From: Chitinophagaceae bacterium
GTDB lineage: Bacteria > Bacteroidota > Bacteroidia > Chitinophagales > Chitinophagaceae
Assembly: GCA_003136915.1 (NCBI GenBank)
Contig: PLEB01000123.1
Location: 11,295 to 16,537, forward strand
Direction: 5' to 3'
Length of the DNA stretch: 5,243 nt
Shown here: in pieces, positions 1 to 5,243 of the stretch
Layout: every line of letters starts with the position of its first letter
How positions within the stretch are numbered: position 1 is the first letter of the stretch
Translations under genes and position numbers: made by a program
Notes under the pieces: model-generated
What the model was told of the DNA's origin: nothing
Databases searched by the model: none
Seen by the model: only the letters and a program-made list of their open reading frames with translations

Positions 1-441
1 ATTGCCGCTGTAATCACTTTTTCAATAACCCTCTACAATCAGTTCAAGTCTGCCAACACAACAGAAATATCAGGATTCGTTTCTGCCAACAAAGACATGG
101 TTGTGCCGGTAGACGCGGTTGTAAAAATCATTAGTCCGGTTCAAAGTCAAACGGAAACGGATGCAAAGGGGAGGTTTAAATTCAAACTGCAAAATATACA
201 GAGCGATACCTTCCTCATCATCGTTCAAAATAAAAAAACGAATATTGAGACCAAGCAGGACGAATATGTTAATGCTTCGAGCGGCAAGAAGGACATTTTC
301 GTTCTGTTTAATTCACAAACTGACACTGAAAAGGTATATGCCCCGCTTGGAAAAAGTACTTCTCCCGCATATTCCAAAAGGCCGCAAGTATTCAACAGGT
401 TAATTCAACAGTTGCACATTCCCAGAAGAAGGCCGCACTAG
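1..441 (+). CDS. C-terminal part of a membrane-anchored protein with a carboxypeptidase-regulatory-like domain (5' end outside the window)
   Basis: The reading frame is open from base 1 to a TAG stop at 439-441, giving 146 visible residues; the start lies upstream of the window. An ATG at 97 is available, but the frame before it is open and looks coding, so it is probably internal. The first visible residues (IAAVITFSITLYNQF) look like the end of a transmembrane helix. They are followed by TEISGFV, then VVKIISP, then TDAKGRFKFKL. This order (an 'xIxGxV' strand, a variable strand, then 'T(D/N)xxGxFxF') is the hallmark of the carboxypeptidase-regulatory-like / CarboxypepD_reg beta-sandwich common in Bacteroidota surface and envelope proteins. 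The tail is basic (ending PRRRPH) and low in recognisable structure. No TonB plug or barrel is visible. The inferred layout is a membrane anchor followed by a beta-sandwich facing the periplasm or cell exterior. The function is unknown because the N-terminal part is missing. It converges on the permease gene with a 23-base gap and no clear terminator between them. Confidence 0.7.
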   Translation: MAAVITFSITLYNQFKSANTTEISGFVSANKDMVVPVDAVVKIISPVQSQTETDAKGRFKFKLQNIQSDTFLIIVQNKKTNIETKQDEYVNASSGKKDIFVLFNSQTDTEKVYAPLGKSTSPAYSKRPQVFNRLIQQLHIPRRRPH

Positions 442-464
442 CATGGGCCCGGCCAGCCACTCTT

Positions 465-2876
465 TTATTCTACTCTCAAATTATTTACGGGATTTGAATT
501 GGCCGTCTTAAAACACTGCGCTGTTATTAAGGAAAATATCGTAATCAAAATAAAAGCTGTTACAAACAGGTATGAGAAAATATTTTGCTGAATTCTATAT
601 GCATAATTTTCCAGCCATTTATCAACAATATAGTATGCCAAAGGCCATGCAATCAGGGTTGAAATAAATATCAATTTGGCGTACTCTTTTAGAAAGATGG
701 ATATAATATTTCTTACATCAGCGCCAAGCACTTTCCGTACTGCAATTTCCTTTGTACGCCTTGTCAGCGTAAATGCCACCACACCGAAAACACCAAGAGA
801 AACGATCAGGATGTTTAGCACCGTACCAACTTCTACCGCTTTCCTTAACTGAAGCTCTGATTGGTACAATGATTTGAATTTCTCATCTAAGAAAGAATAG
901 TCAAAGCCGGCGTCGGGAAATAATACTTTGCATTTTTTCTGTATTTCGGTTATTGTATTATTTACATCTGAGGTATTAAGTTTAATCGAAAAATATCTGT
1001 AGGATCTGGTAAAGGGTTCGTTTAATCCGGCTATTAAAAGCGGCTGGATGGGCTTTTGCAATGATTCGAAATGAAAATCTTTCACTACACCCACAATAGT
1101 TTCCAATAGTCCATCGGGACCGCCCAATCTTATAGTCCTTCCTACCGCTGAGTCCCATCCCAAAGCTTTTACGGCCGATTCATTCAATACTATATTTCCT
1201 GGTGCATAACTGCCGTTATCATTTTGTAGAAATATACCCTCCCTCATTTGTATTCCATATACTTTTGCAAAATCAGCGTCTGCGCCAAATATTTCCGGGC
1301 TGATAAAGTTGCCATTACTTCTGGGGTAGATGCTTGAATTTCCACCAGGACTTCCATCAGGTATATCGCCGGAAAGAGATACATTTTTTACTCCCGGAAC
1401 TTGCAATAGCAGAGTTTTGAAATATTCCATCCTGATCACTCCCGTCGAATCCCATTGGTGAGGCAATGAAGATAAAATCATAACCTCCTCTTTATTATAA
1501 CCGAGATCCTTATTGAAGAAATAAGATACCTGCTTTGACACGGTTATTGCGCTAATAAAAACTGCTGCTGCCAGGGTAAACTGAATGATAAGCAGGGTTT
1601 TTCTAAGTACTAATCCACCTTTGGCTGAACCTGTCTTTCCCTTTATTGCAGGGACAGTATCGGAAGAGCTCAGCACAAATGCAGGATAAATACCAGCTGC
1701 TAATCCAACTGAAATTATCAGAATAGAGAGTAAAGCCAACTTGTCGATACTAAATTGCCAAAAATGATCTGGATTTGTGTTCAATATTTGACTGAAAACG
1801 GGAAGCAACAATTCGTACAATACCACTGATATCAGGGCTGCAGCGAAAGTAAGCACCAACGCTTCGACCATAAACTGGGTAACCAGTTGAAATTTCATCC
1901 CTCCAAACACCTTCCGCAAGCCGATTTCTTTTAGTCGGTATGTTGATAAGCCTATATTGATGTTCACAAAATTTATAATGGCCAACAATAAAATAAATCC
2001 TGCCACCAAAGAAAGTGCGGTAACCATTCTTTGTACCGCATTATTATTGTTTTTTAAATGATAGTTGATCATGGGTGCCAATTCCACGGTTAAATTTCCC
2101 TTCACAAATGCCGGTTGGTATTTTTCCAGGGTATGCGAGAGCGGTTTTTCAAGATCTTTAGGTAATGCGCCGTTTTTTAACTGTAACATTCCAACCACAA
2201 AAACATTCGACCAATTATCGGCTTTATCCCCGCCCTGAAAATATTGGTTGACATCCATCGGCAGGAAGACCTGGTAAGCCTTCCCGGTATAACTCGTTAC
2301 TGTATTAAAGGGTAGATTTTTCAATACTGCAGTTATTAAAAAATCGTGTTTATTGCCGTCAGCTGGTGTTTGCAGTGTGATTATGCTATCAATCACATCT
2401 GTTTTGCCAAAGAATTTCCTGGCAAAATCTTCCGTTACGACAGCGGACTCGTTATTTTGAAATGCCTTCCGGGGATTTCCATATAGTAAAGGGAACCCGT
2501 ACATAGAAACGAGATTTGTATCACCTACCGAGATCTGCGTGCGAAAATGCTTGTCTCCTGCAGATACAGTGTTCTCCACAGGGTCAAACCTATAATAGTT
2601 TTCAACCAGATTGGGGTATTCATCCATCATGGTCTTTGCCAGTGGACCAAGCGTGGTATTGGATGGCCCCATATTTTCCTCCTTCCACTTGCTTTTTATA
2701 ATATACTGATTAAGAACGTCCCTGAGACCCGAATCCACCTCTTCTTCATTTATCACATATGAACCTATTATTAAGGAGAAAGTAATTCCCGTGGCAAGGC
2801 AGGCAATATTTATGAGAGAAAACAATTTGTGCCTGGTAAGATGGCGGATGGCTATTGTGAGATAATTTGCCAGCAT
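465..2876 (-). CDS. FtsX/MacB-like ABC transporter permease, two-module, 803 aa
   Basis: This is the membrane subunit of a MacB/FtsX-type (type VII, mechanotransmission) ABC transporter. It has two repeated modules, as is usual for Bacteroidota proteins of about 800 aa. The start MLANYLTIAIRHLTRHKLFS matches the family's amphipathic N-terminus and is followed by TM1 at about 20-43. A periplasmic MacB_PCD-like domain covers about 44-280. The first FtsX bundle has helices near 285-310, 333-360 and 378-403, with RLKEIGLRKVFGG at 314-326 and GIYPAF at 395-400. The second module starts with a helix at 425-447. Its periplasmic domain covers about 450-675 and has the typical IVGVVKDFHFESL at 594-606. 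Its FtsX helices lie near 683-705, 732-752 and 766-787, with RTKEIAVRKVLGA at 707-719. The protein ends in NPVNNLRVE, the usual family ending. No ATPase partner is present in the window. Such permeases often stand alone and use an ATPase encoded elsewhere; the exported substrate cannot be told. No Shine-Dalgarno sequence precedes the ATG. The gene appears intact. Confidence 0.93.
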   Translation of the reverse strand: MLANYLTIAIRHLTRHKLFSLINIACLATGITFSLIIGSYVINEEEVDSGLRDVLNQYIIKSKWKEENMGPSNTTLGPLAKTMMDEYPNLVENYYRFDPVENTVSAGDKHFRTQISVGDTNLVSMYGFPLLYGNPRKAFQNNESAVVTEDFARKFFGKTDVIDSIITLQTPADGNKHDFLITAVLKNLPFNTVTSYTGKAYQVFLPMDVNQYFQGGDKADNWSNVFVVGMLQLKNGALPKDLEKPLSHTLEKYQPAFVKGNLTVELAPMINYHLKNNNNAVQRMVTALSLVAGFILLLAIINFVNINIGLSTYRLKEIGLRKVFGGMKFQLVTQFMVEALVLTFAAALISVVLYELLLPVFSQILNTNPDHFWQFSIDKLALLSILIISVGLAAGIYPAFVLSSSDTVPAIKGKTGSAKGGLVLRKTLLIIQFTLAAAVFISAITVSKQVSYFFNKDLGYNKEEVMILSSLPHQWDSTGVIRMEYFKTLLLQVPGVKNVSLSGDIPDGSPGGNSSIYPRSNGNFISPEIFGADADFAKVYGIQMREGIFLQNDNGSYAPGNIVLNESAVKALGWDSAVGRTIRLGGPDGLLETIVGVVKDFHFESLQKPIQPLLIAGLNEPFTRSYRYFSIKLNTSDVNNTITEIQKKCKVLFPDAGFDYSFLDEKFKSLYQSELQLRKAVEVGTVLNILIVSLGVFGVVAFTLTRRTKEIAVRKVLGADVRNIISIFLKEYAKLIFISTLIAWPLAYYIVDKWLENYAYRIQQNIFSYLFVTAFILITIFSLITAQCFKTANSNPVNNLRVE

Positions 2877-2918
2877 AAATGTAATTTATGAGATCACTGT
2901 ATGCAGAGAATACTATTA

Positions 2919-2948
2919 CAAAATTCCGCTAATAATGTGCCATTTCAA
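2919..2948 (-). promoter_or_regulatory. Candidate Bacteroidota-type promoter for the permease gene
   Basis: Read on the minus strand, TTG (2946-2948) is followed after 19 bases by GAATTTTG (2919-2926). The second element fits the Bacteroidota -7 consensus TAnnTTTG at all fixed positions except the first T. Transcription would start about 35-40 bases before the ATG at 2876. The spacing fits the usual 19-21. This is a motif match only; the region is AT-rich, so chance matches are possible. Confidence 0.4.
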
Positions 2949-3019
2949 TAAAGTTTTCAAAATCACTAATTTATTCATTAATAGTTCTATGCATTGATCA
3001 AAGTATGATGTGAAAAATA

Positions 3020-3098
3020 TATACCATCTATATACCATCTATACCCCTTCTTCTCTTGGGGGGTAAACAAGGGGTATAGATGGTATATAGATGGTATA
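3020..3098. repeat. Perfect 30-bp inverted repeat built from tandem 11-mers
   Basis: The left arm (3020-3049) and right arm (3069-3098) are exact reverse complements over 30 bases, separated by a 19-base loop (3050-3068). Each arm contains two head-to-tail copies of the 11-mer TATACCATCTA (3020-3030 and 3031-3041 on the left), followed by TACCCCTT that closes the loop side. The right arm reads TAGATGGTATA twice, at 3077-3087 and 3088-3098. The 11-base period is close to one helical turn, so the four units would lie on one face of the DNA. Transcribed, it would form a long perfect RNA hairpin on either strand. Looser TTGGTA-type echoes occur just to the right (3110-3131). It could be a dispersed intergenic palindromic repeat, an operator cluster, or part of a structured RNA; the sequence alone does not decide. 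Confidence 0.95.
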
Positions 3099-3137
3099 GA
3101 CTTCCTATAGTGTTGGTAAGGTCTTGGTATGGCCCAG

Positions 3138-3160
3138 ACGGGGTGAAAAACCCCGTTTTT
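3138..3160 (+). terminator. Terminator-like GC hairpin with T-run, no + gene upstream
   Basis: The stem ACGGGGT (3138-3144) pairs with ACCCCGT (3150-3156) around a GAAAA loop and runs straight into five Ts (3156-3160). This is the form of an intrinsic terminator for + strand transcription. The minus strand lacks a T-run on the other side of the stem. The nearest + strand gene upstream ends at 441, and a minus-strand gene lies between, so this signal has no protein-coding transcript to end. It could end a short RNA that includes the inverted repeat at 3020-3098, or it could be a relic. Confidence 0.6.
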
Positions 3161-3171
3161 CAGAAAAATCC

Positions 3172-3197
3172 TTTGCAGGCTGCAATCGCACTGCAAA
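3172..3197. repeat. Small inverted repeat TTTGCAG / CTGCAAA
   Basis: TTTGCAG (3172-3178) and CTGCAAA (3191-3197) form a perfect 7-bp stem around a 12-base loop. A further CTGCA copy sits inside the loop at 3180-3184. No T-run follows on either strand, so it is not a classic terminator. It lies just after the terminator-like hairpin and may be part of the same structured region. The role is unknown. Confidence 0.4.
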
Positions 3198-3235
3198 ATT
3201 CAGACAAACGCAGGGAGGGCTATTTGAATCGTTAA

Positions 3236-3460
3236 GCTGATGATCGTCATCATCTTCAATTTAGCGGTGGGCGCAACATTTTCTTCCTGGCTCACACAAT
3301 GCAGGTACTTCAATTTCTCATTTTGATTTTGTTATTTGAGGAGGCAAAGCTGATTCATGTGAGAGAATGACCCTCCATTCTCGCGTCAATATTTGCCGAC
3401 AAGCAAATTGAAAAATTAGAAGAAGAATTAATTAATGATGAAATTAAAAGTATTACTTAG
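3236..3460 (+). pseudogene. Possible decayed coding remnant (very uncertain)
   Basis: One + frame, between a TAA at 3233-3235 and a TAG at 3458-3460, is broken only by a TGA at 3368-3370. Before that TGA an ATG at 3299 would give a 23-residue hydrophobic peptide starting MQVLQFLILILLF. After it the frame reads FADKQIEKLEEELINDE and on to IKSIT, a charged, helix-like stretch that looks like a natural protein C-terminus. I recognise no family. It may be the worn-down end of a gene with an in-frame stop, or chance in AT-rich DNA. There is no ribosome-binding or promoter evidence in its favour. Confidence 0.15.
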
Positions 3461-3477
3461 TTAATAACAATAACAGG

Positions 3478-3511
3478 ATAAAAGAAAAAGGCTGCTCATT
3501 GTCGATCAGCC
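3478..3511 (-). terminator. Intrinsic terminator of tRNA-Glu
   Basis: On the minus strand GGCTG (3507-3511) pairs with CAGCC (3490-3494), with two further base pairs possible inside after a mismatch. The stem is followed directly by a T-rich tract (TTTTTCTTTTAT, 3489 down to 3478). It lies about 30 bases after the 3' end of the tRNA, in the right orientation to end its transcript. Confidence 0.75.
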
Positions 3512-3540
3512 CGAAGAGATTCTGCAAAAATGAGAGGTTG

Positions 3541-3612
3541 TACCGCGTACGGGAATCGAACCCGTGATTCATCCGTGAAAGGGATGCGTCTTAACCCCTT
3601 GACCAACGCGGC
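3541..3612 (-). tRNA. trnE: tRNA-Glu (anticodon UUC)
   Basis: A 72-base cloverleaf is read on the minus strand. The acceptor arm is GCCGCGT/ACGCGGT with discriminator A (3541). The D arm has the loop AAGGGGTTAA. The anticodon stem is CATCC/GGATG with loop CTTTCAC, placing TTC (complement of 3577-3579) at positions 34-36, so it reads GAA/GAG codons. A 4-base variable region is followed by the T arm ACGGG-TTCGAAT-CCCGT. The 3' CCA is not encoded (CAA follows the discriminator) and must be added by CCA-adding enzyme. The first acceptor pair is a G1-U72 wobble. The gene has its own promoter (3658-3689) and terminator (3478-3511), so it is a single-gene unit divergent from gap. Confidence 0.96.
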
Positions 3613-3657
3613 TTCTTACACTGCAGCCCTTACGGTTTGAGGGCCGTTTAGGGTCTG

Positions 3658-3689
3658 CAAAGATATAGGCTGGCCGGATAACTTCCCAA
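3658..3689 (-). promoter_or_regulatory. Bacteroidota-type promoter of tRNA-Glu
   Basis: On the minus strand TTG (3687-3689) is followed after exactly 21 bases by TATCTTTG (3658-3665), a full match to the -7 consensus TAnnTTTG. Transcription would start near 3650, leaving a leader of about 40 bases before the mature tRNA 5' end at 3612, to be removed by RNase P. Its -33 end reaches into the space used by the divergent gap promoter. Confidence 0.65.
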
Positions 3690-3703
3690 TTGTTTTTGTT
3701 TCG

Positions 3704-3711
3704 TAACTTTG
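3704..3711 (+). promoter_or_regulatory. Candidate -7 box of the gap promoter
   Basis: TAACTTTG is a full match to the Bacteroidota -7 consensus TAnnTTTG and lies 29 bases before the gap ATG, implying a short AT-rich leader. A good -33 TTG is not present at the expected 19-21 base distance (about 3680-3684). The TTG at 3690-3692 is only 11 bases away. The promoter may therefore rely on the -7 element or on an activator. Confidence 0.5.
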
Positions 3712-3740
3712 CATCCTAAAATTTTTAAAACACGCAAGCT

Positions 3741-4754
3741 ATGAGCACAGTAAAAGTTGCGATCAACGGTTTCGGAAGGATCGGACGTTTGGTTTTTCGC
3801 CAGATCTATAATATGGATGGTATAGAAGTGGTGGCCATCAACGACCTCACCAGTCCAAAAGTTCTGGCGCATCTTCTGAAATACGACAGTGCACAGGGCC
3901 GTTTCAACGAAGATGTTAAGTCGACAGAAAAATCAATCATCGTCAATGGTGAAGAAATTGAAATATATACACATAAAAATCCCGCAGAAATTCCGTGGAA
4001 GAGCAACGATGTTGACGTGGTGCTGGAGTGTACCGGTTTTTTCGCCGATAAGGAAAAAGCCGAAGCCCATCTCCTGGCAGGTGCAAAACGTGTTGTGATT
4101 TCTGCGCCGGCTACCGGGGATTTGAAAACTATTGTTTTTAATGTTAACCACAATATTCTGGATGGCAAGGAAACCGTGATCAGCTGCGCTTCCTGCACAA
4201 CGAATTGTCTCGCTCCAGTAGCAGACACCCTGGATAAAAAGTTTGGTATTGAACTGGGTTTTATGACTACCGTTCATGCATATACGAACGATCAGAATAC
4301 ACAGGATGCGCCGCATCCGAAAGGCGATCTCCGCAGGGCAAGGGCTGCAGCTCAGAATATTGTTCCCAACAGTACCGGAGCAGCCAAGGCTATCGGACTC
4401 GTGCTGCCCAACCTGAAAGGCAAGCTCGACGGGAATGCGCAACGCGTGCCTGTTCTTACGGGCTCCCTCACCGAACTCACCAGCATTCTGAAAAAGAAAG
4501 TAACGGTGGAAGAAGTGAATGCAGCCATGAAAGCCGCCGGAAATGAAAGCTTTGGTTATACGGAAGATGAAATTGTGAGCAGCGATGTCATCGGCAGCCA
4601 TTTCGGCTCTCTCTTCGATGCCACCCAAACCAAGGTAATTACTGTGGGTGACAAACAACTTGTAAAAACGGTCAGCTGGTACGATAACGAAATGAGCTAT
4701 GTCAGCCAGCTCGTTCGTACCGTACATTATTTTGCCACATTGATCAGCAAATAA
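3741..4754 (+). CDS. gap: Glyceraldehyde-3-phosphate dehydrogenase, type I, NAD-dependent
   Basis: This cytoplasmic glycolytic enzyme oxidises and phosphorylates glyceraldehyde-3-phosphate to 1,3-bisphosphoglycerate, reducing NAD+, and runs in reverse in gluconeogenesis. At 337 aa it has the usual family length. The N-terminal Rossmann fold carries NGFGRIGR (9-16). D35 in AINDLT is the acidic residue that binds the adenosine ribose and favours NAD over NADP. The catalytic signature [10 protein letters not shown] is present with nucleophile C152, and the base H179 lies in TTVHAYT. The phosphate-binding region [20 protein letters not shown] spans 198-217, and [12 protein letters not shown] lies in the catalytic domain. 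N316 and E317 sit in WYDNEMSY near the end. The start at [10 protein letters not shown] matches homologues; no Shine-Dalgarno sequence is seen, as is normal in Bacteroidota. pgk follows after 71 bases on the same strand, so the two consecutive steps are encoded together. The hairpin between them may set a lower pgk level. The gene is intact. Confidence 0.98.
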   Translation: MSTVKVAINGFGRIGRLVFRQIYNMDGIEVVAINDLTSPKVLAHLLKYDSAQGRFNEDVKSTEKSIIVNGEEIEIYTHKNPAEIPWKSNDVDVVLECTGFFADKEKAEAHLLAGAKRVVISAPATGDLKTIVFNVNHNILDGKETVISCASCTTNCLAPVADTLDKKFGIELGFMTTVHAYTNDQNTQDAPHPKGDLRRARAAAQNIVPNSTGAAKAIGLVLPNLKGKLDGNAQRVPVLTGSLTELTSILKKKVTVEEVNAAMKAAGNESFGYTEDEIVSSDVIGSHFGSLFDATQTKVITVGDKQLVKTVSWYDNEMSYVSQLVRTVHYFATLISK

Positions 4755-4763
4755 ATATTCATT

Positions 4764-4798
4764 AACCTCGTGCTGGAATATTTCCGGCACCAGGTTTT
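4764..4798 (+). terminator. Strong hairpin between gap and pgk (terminator or attenuator)
   Basis: GTGCTGGAA (4770-4778) pairs with TTCCGGCAC (4782-4790) around a 3-base loop, with one T-G wobble. Beyond a C/C mismatch, AACCT (4764-4768) pairs with AGGTT (4792-4796), making 14 pairs in all. The final Ts of the stem run into a short tract TTTT (4795-4798), shorter than in a classic strong terminator. It begins 10 bases after the gap stop and ends 27 bases before the pgk ATG. It could end part of the gap transcripts or act as a 3' stabiliser or processing site. Confidence 0.6.
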
Positions 4799-4825
4799 AT
4801 ACCCGTTCCTTAAACAGATTCCAGC

Positions 4826-5243
4826 ATGTCCATTTTCTCCCTGCATAATTTCAAGGGTCAGAAAGCACTGATCAGGGTGGACTTCAACGTTCCGCTCAAC
4901 GATAAGTTGGAAATCACAGATGATACGCGCATGCGTGCATCTGTTCCAACCATTAAAAAGATCCTCGGTGATGGGGGAAGCGTAATTCTCATGTCGCATC
5001 TGGGCCGCCCAAAGGATGGTCCGTCCGACAAATTCTCCCTGAATCACCTGGTGAAGCATTTGTCTGTGCTGCTTGGCGTTCCCGTTCTTTTTGCCACAGA
5101 TTGTATCGGGGAGGAAGCTACACAAAGCGCGGGCAAGTTGAAGCCGGGCGAGGTCTTGCTGCTTGAAAACCTCCGGTTCCACAAAGAAGAGGAAAAAGGA
5201 GATGAAGGATTTGCAAAAAAACTTGCGCAGCTGGGAGACATAT
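4826..5243 (+). CDS. pgk: Phosphoglycerate kinase, N-terminal part (3' end outside the window)
   Basis: This cytoplasmic enzyme transfers the acyl phosphate of 1,3-bisphosphoglycerate to ADP, giving ATP and 3-phosphoglycerate, the step after Gap. The frame is open from the ATG at 4826 to the window end, giving 139 complete codons of an enzyme that is normally about 390-400 residues. The visible N-terminal, substrate-binding domain carries the signature RVDFNVPL (17-24), with D19 and N21 in the 3-phosphoglycerate site. It also has R35, SHLGRP (57-62) with H58 and R61, and [15 protein letters not shown] (112-126) with R117, all typical of the basic patch that binds the substrate. [20 protein letters not shown] fits the usual start position. 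No Shine-Dalgarno sequence and no convincing separate promoter lie in the 71-base gap, so read-through from gap past the hairpin is the likely route of expression. Confidence 0.97.
   Translation, partial: MSIFSLHNFKGQKALIRVDFNVPLNDKLEITDDTRMRASVPTIKKILGDGGSVILMSHLGRPKDGPSDKFSLNHLVKHLSVLLGVPVLFATDCIGEEATQSAGKLKPGEVLLLENLRFHKEEEKGDEGFAKKLAQLGDI

Larger units (their letters stand above)
2877..3540. other. Gene-poor intergenic region between the permease and tRNA-Glu
   Basis: I find no convincing protein gene here. From left to right it holds a candidate permease promoter (2919-2948, minus strand), an AT-rich stretch, the 30-bp inverted repeat (3020-3098), a terminator-like hairpin on the + strand (3138-3160) and a hairpin at 3172-3197. 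Then come small stem-loops at 3238-3252 (TGATGA/TCATCA) and 3363-3382 (GAGAATG/CATTCTC), a possible coding remnant (3236-3460), and the tRNA terminator (3478-3511). A minus-strand frame of 69 codons runs through the inverted repeat (2987-3196). Its peptide is dictated by the repeats and has no recognisable features, so I did not call it. Confidence 0.7.

Noticed and set aside
3020..3098. CRISPR array or insertion-sequence ends
   Set aside because: The 11-mers are adjacent with no spacers, and the arms enclose only 19 bases, with no transposase or target-site duplication seen.
2987..3196. A 69-codon minus-strand frame through the inverted repeat
   Set aside because: Its middle is simply the translation of the 11-mer repeats and the terminator hairpin; no start signal or family resemblance.
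3254..3316. 9-base direct repeat CTTCAATTT (3254-3262 and 3308-3316)
   Set aside because: Short and AT-rich, with no structure between the copies that would suggest an attachment site or a mobile element; chance is likely.
3648..3872. A 74-codon minus-strand frame between tRNA-Glu and the gap start
   Set aside because: It overlaps both promoters and the 5' end of gap and has no recognisable protein features.
3806..4228. A 140-codon minus-strand frame inside gap
   Set aside because: It is antisense to the part of gap that encodes the NAD-binding and active-site motifs, and has no recognisable features of its own.
3933..4790. A 285-codon minus-strand frame opposite gap
   Set aside because: It lies antisense to a clear, complete gap gene and its peptide shows no family motif; it is a by-product of gap codon use.
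4727..5182. A 151-codon minus-strand frame across the gap end and pgk start
   Set aside because: It runs antisense through two recognised genes and through the hairpin spacer; the peptide has no domain signs.

Overview
The window looks like chromosomal DNA of a Bacteroidota species, probably of the Chitinophagaceae/Sphingobacteriia type. The signs are a large 'naked' FtsX/MacB-like permease of about 800 residues, start codons without a Shine-Dalgarno sequence, and promoter elements of the Bacteroidota type (TTG, a 19-21 base spacer, then TAnnTTTG). The genus cannot be fixed from this sequence alone.

Left part (1-2876): the 3' end of a + strand gene encodes a membrane-anchored protein with a carboxypeptidase-regulatory-like beta-sandwich. 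It converges, with a gap of only 23 bases, on a complete minus-strand gene for a two-module FtsX/MacB-type ABC transporter permease. A candidate promoter for the permease lies at 2919-2948.

Middle part (2877-3540): about 660 bases without a convincing protein gene. The most striking element is a perfect 30-bp inverted repeat (3020-3098). Each arm holds two tandem copies of the 11-mer TATACCATCTA. A terminator-like GC hairpin with a T-run on the + strand follows at once (3138-3160), although no + strand gene lies before it. Smaller hairpins and a possible decayed coding remnant (3236-3460) fill the rest.

Right part (3478-5243): a minus-strand tRNA-Glu(UUC) has its own promoter and intrinsic terminator. 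Divergent from it is a glycolytic unit: gap (glyceraldehyde-3-phosphate dehydrogenase, complete), then a strong hairpin in a 71-base gap, then pgk (phosphoglycerate kinase, cut by the window end). Gap and Pgk catalyse consecutive steps: glyceraldehyde-3-phosphate to 1,3-bisphosphoglycerate, then to 3-phosphoglycerate with ATP formation. The tRNA and gap promoters overlap in the 128 bases between the two genes.

Most of the window is ordinary housekeeping DNA. The parts most worth a second look are the palindromic 11-mer repeat with its neighbouring orphan terminator, and the overlapping tRNA/gap promoters.
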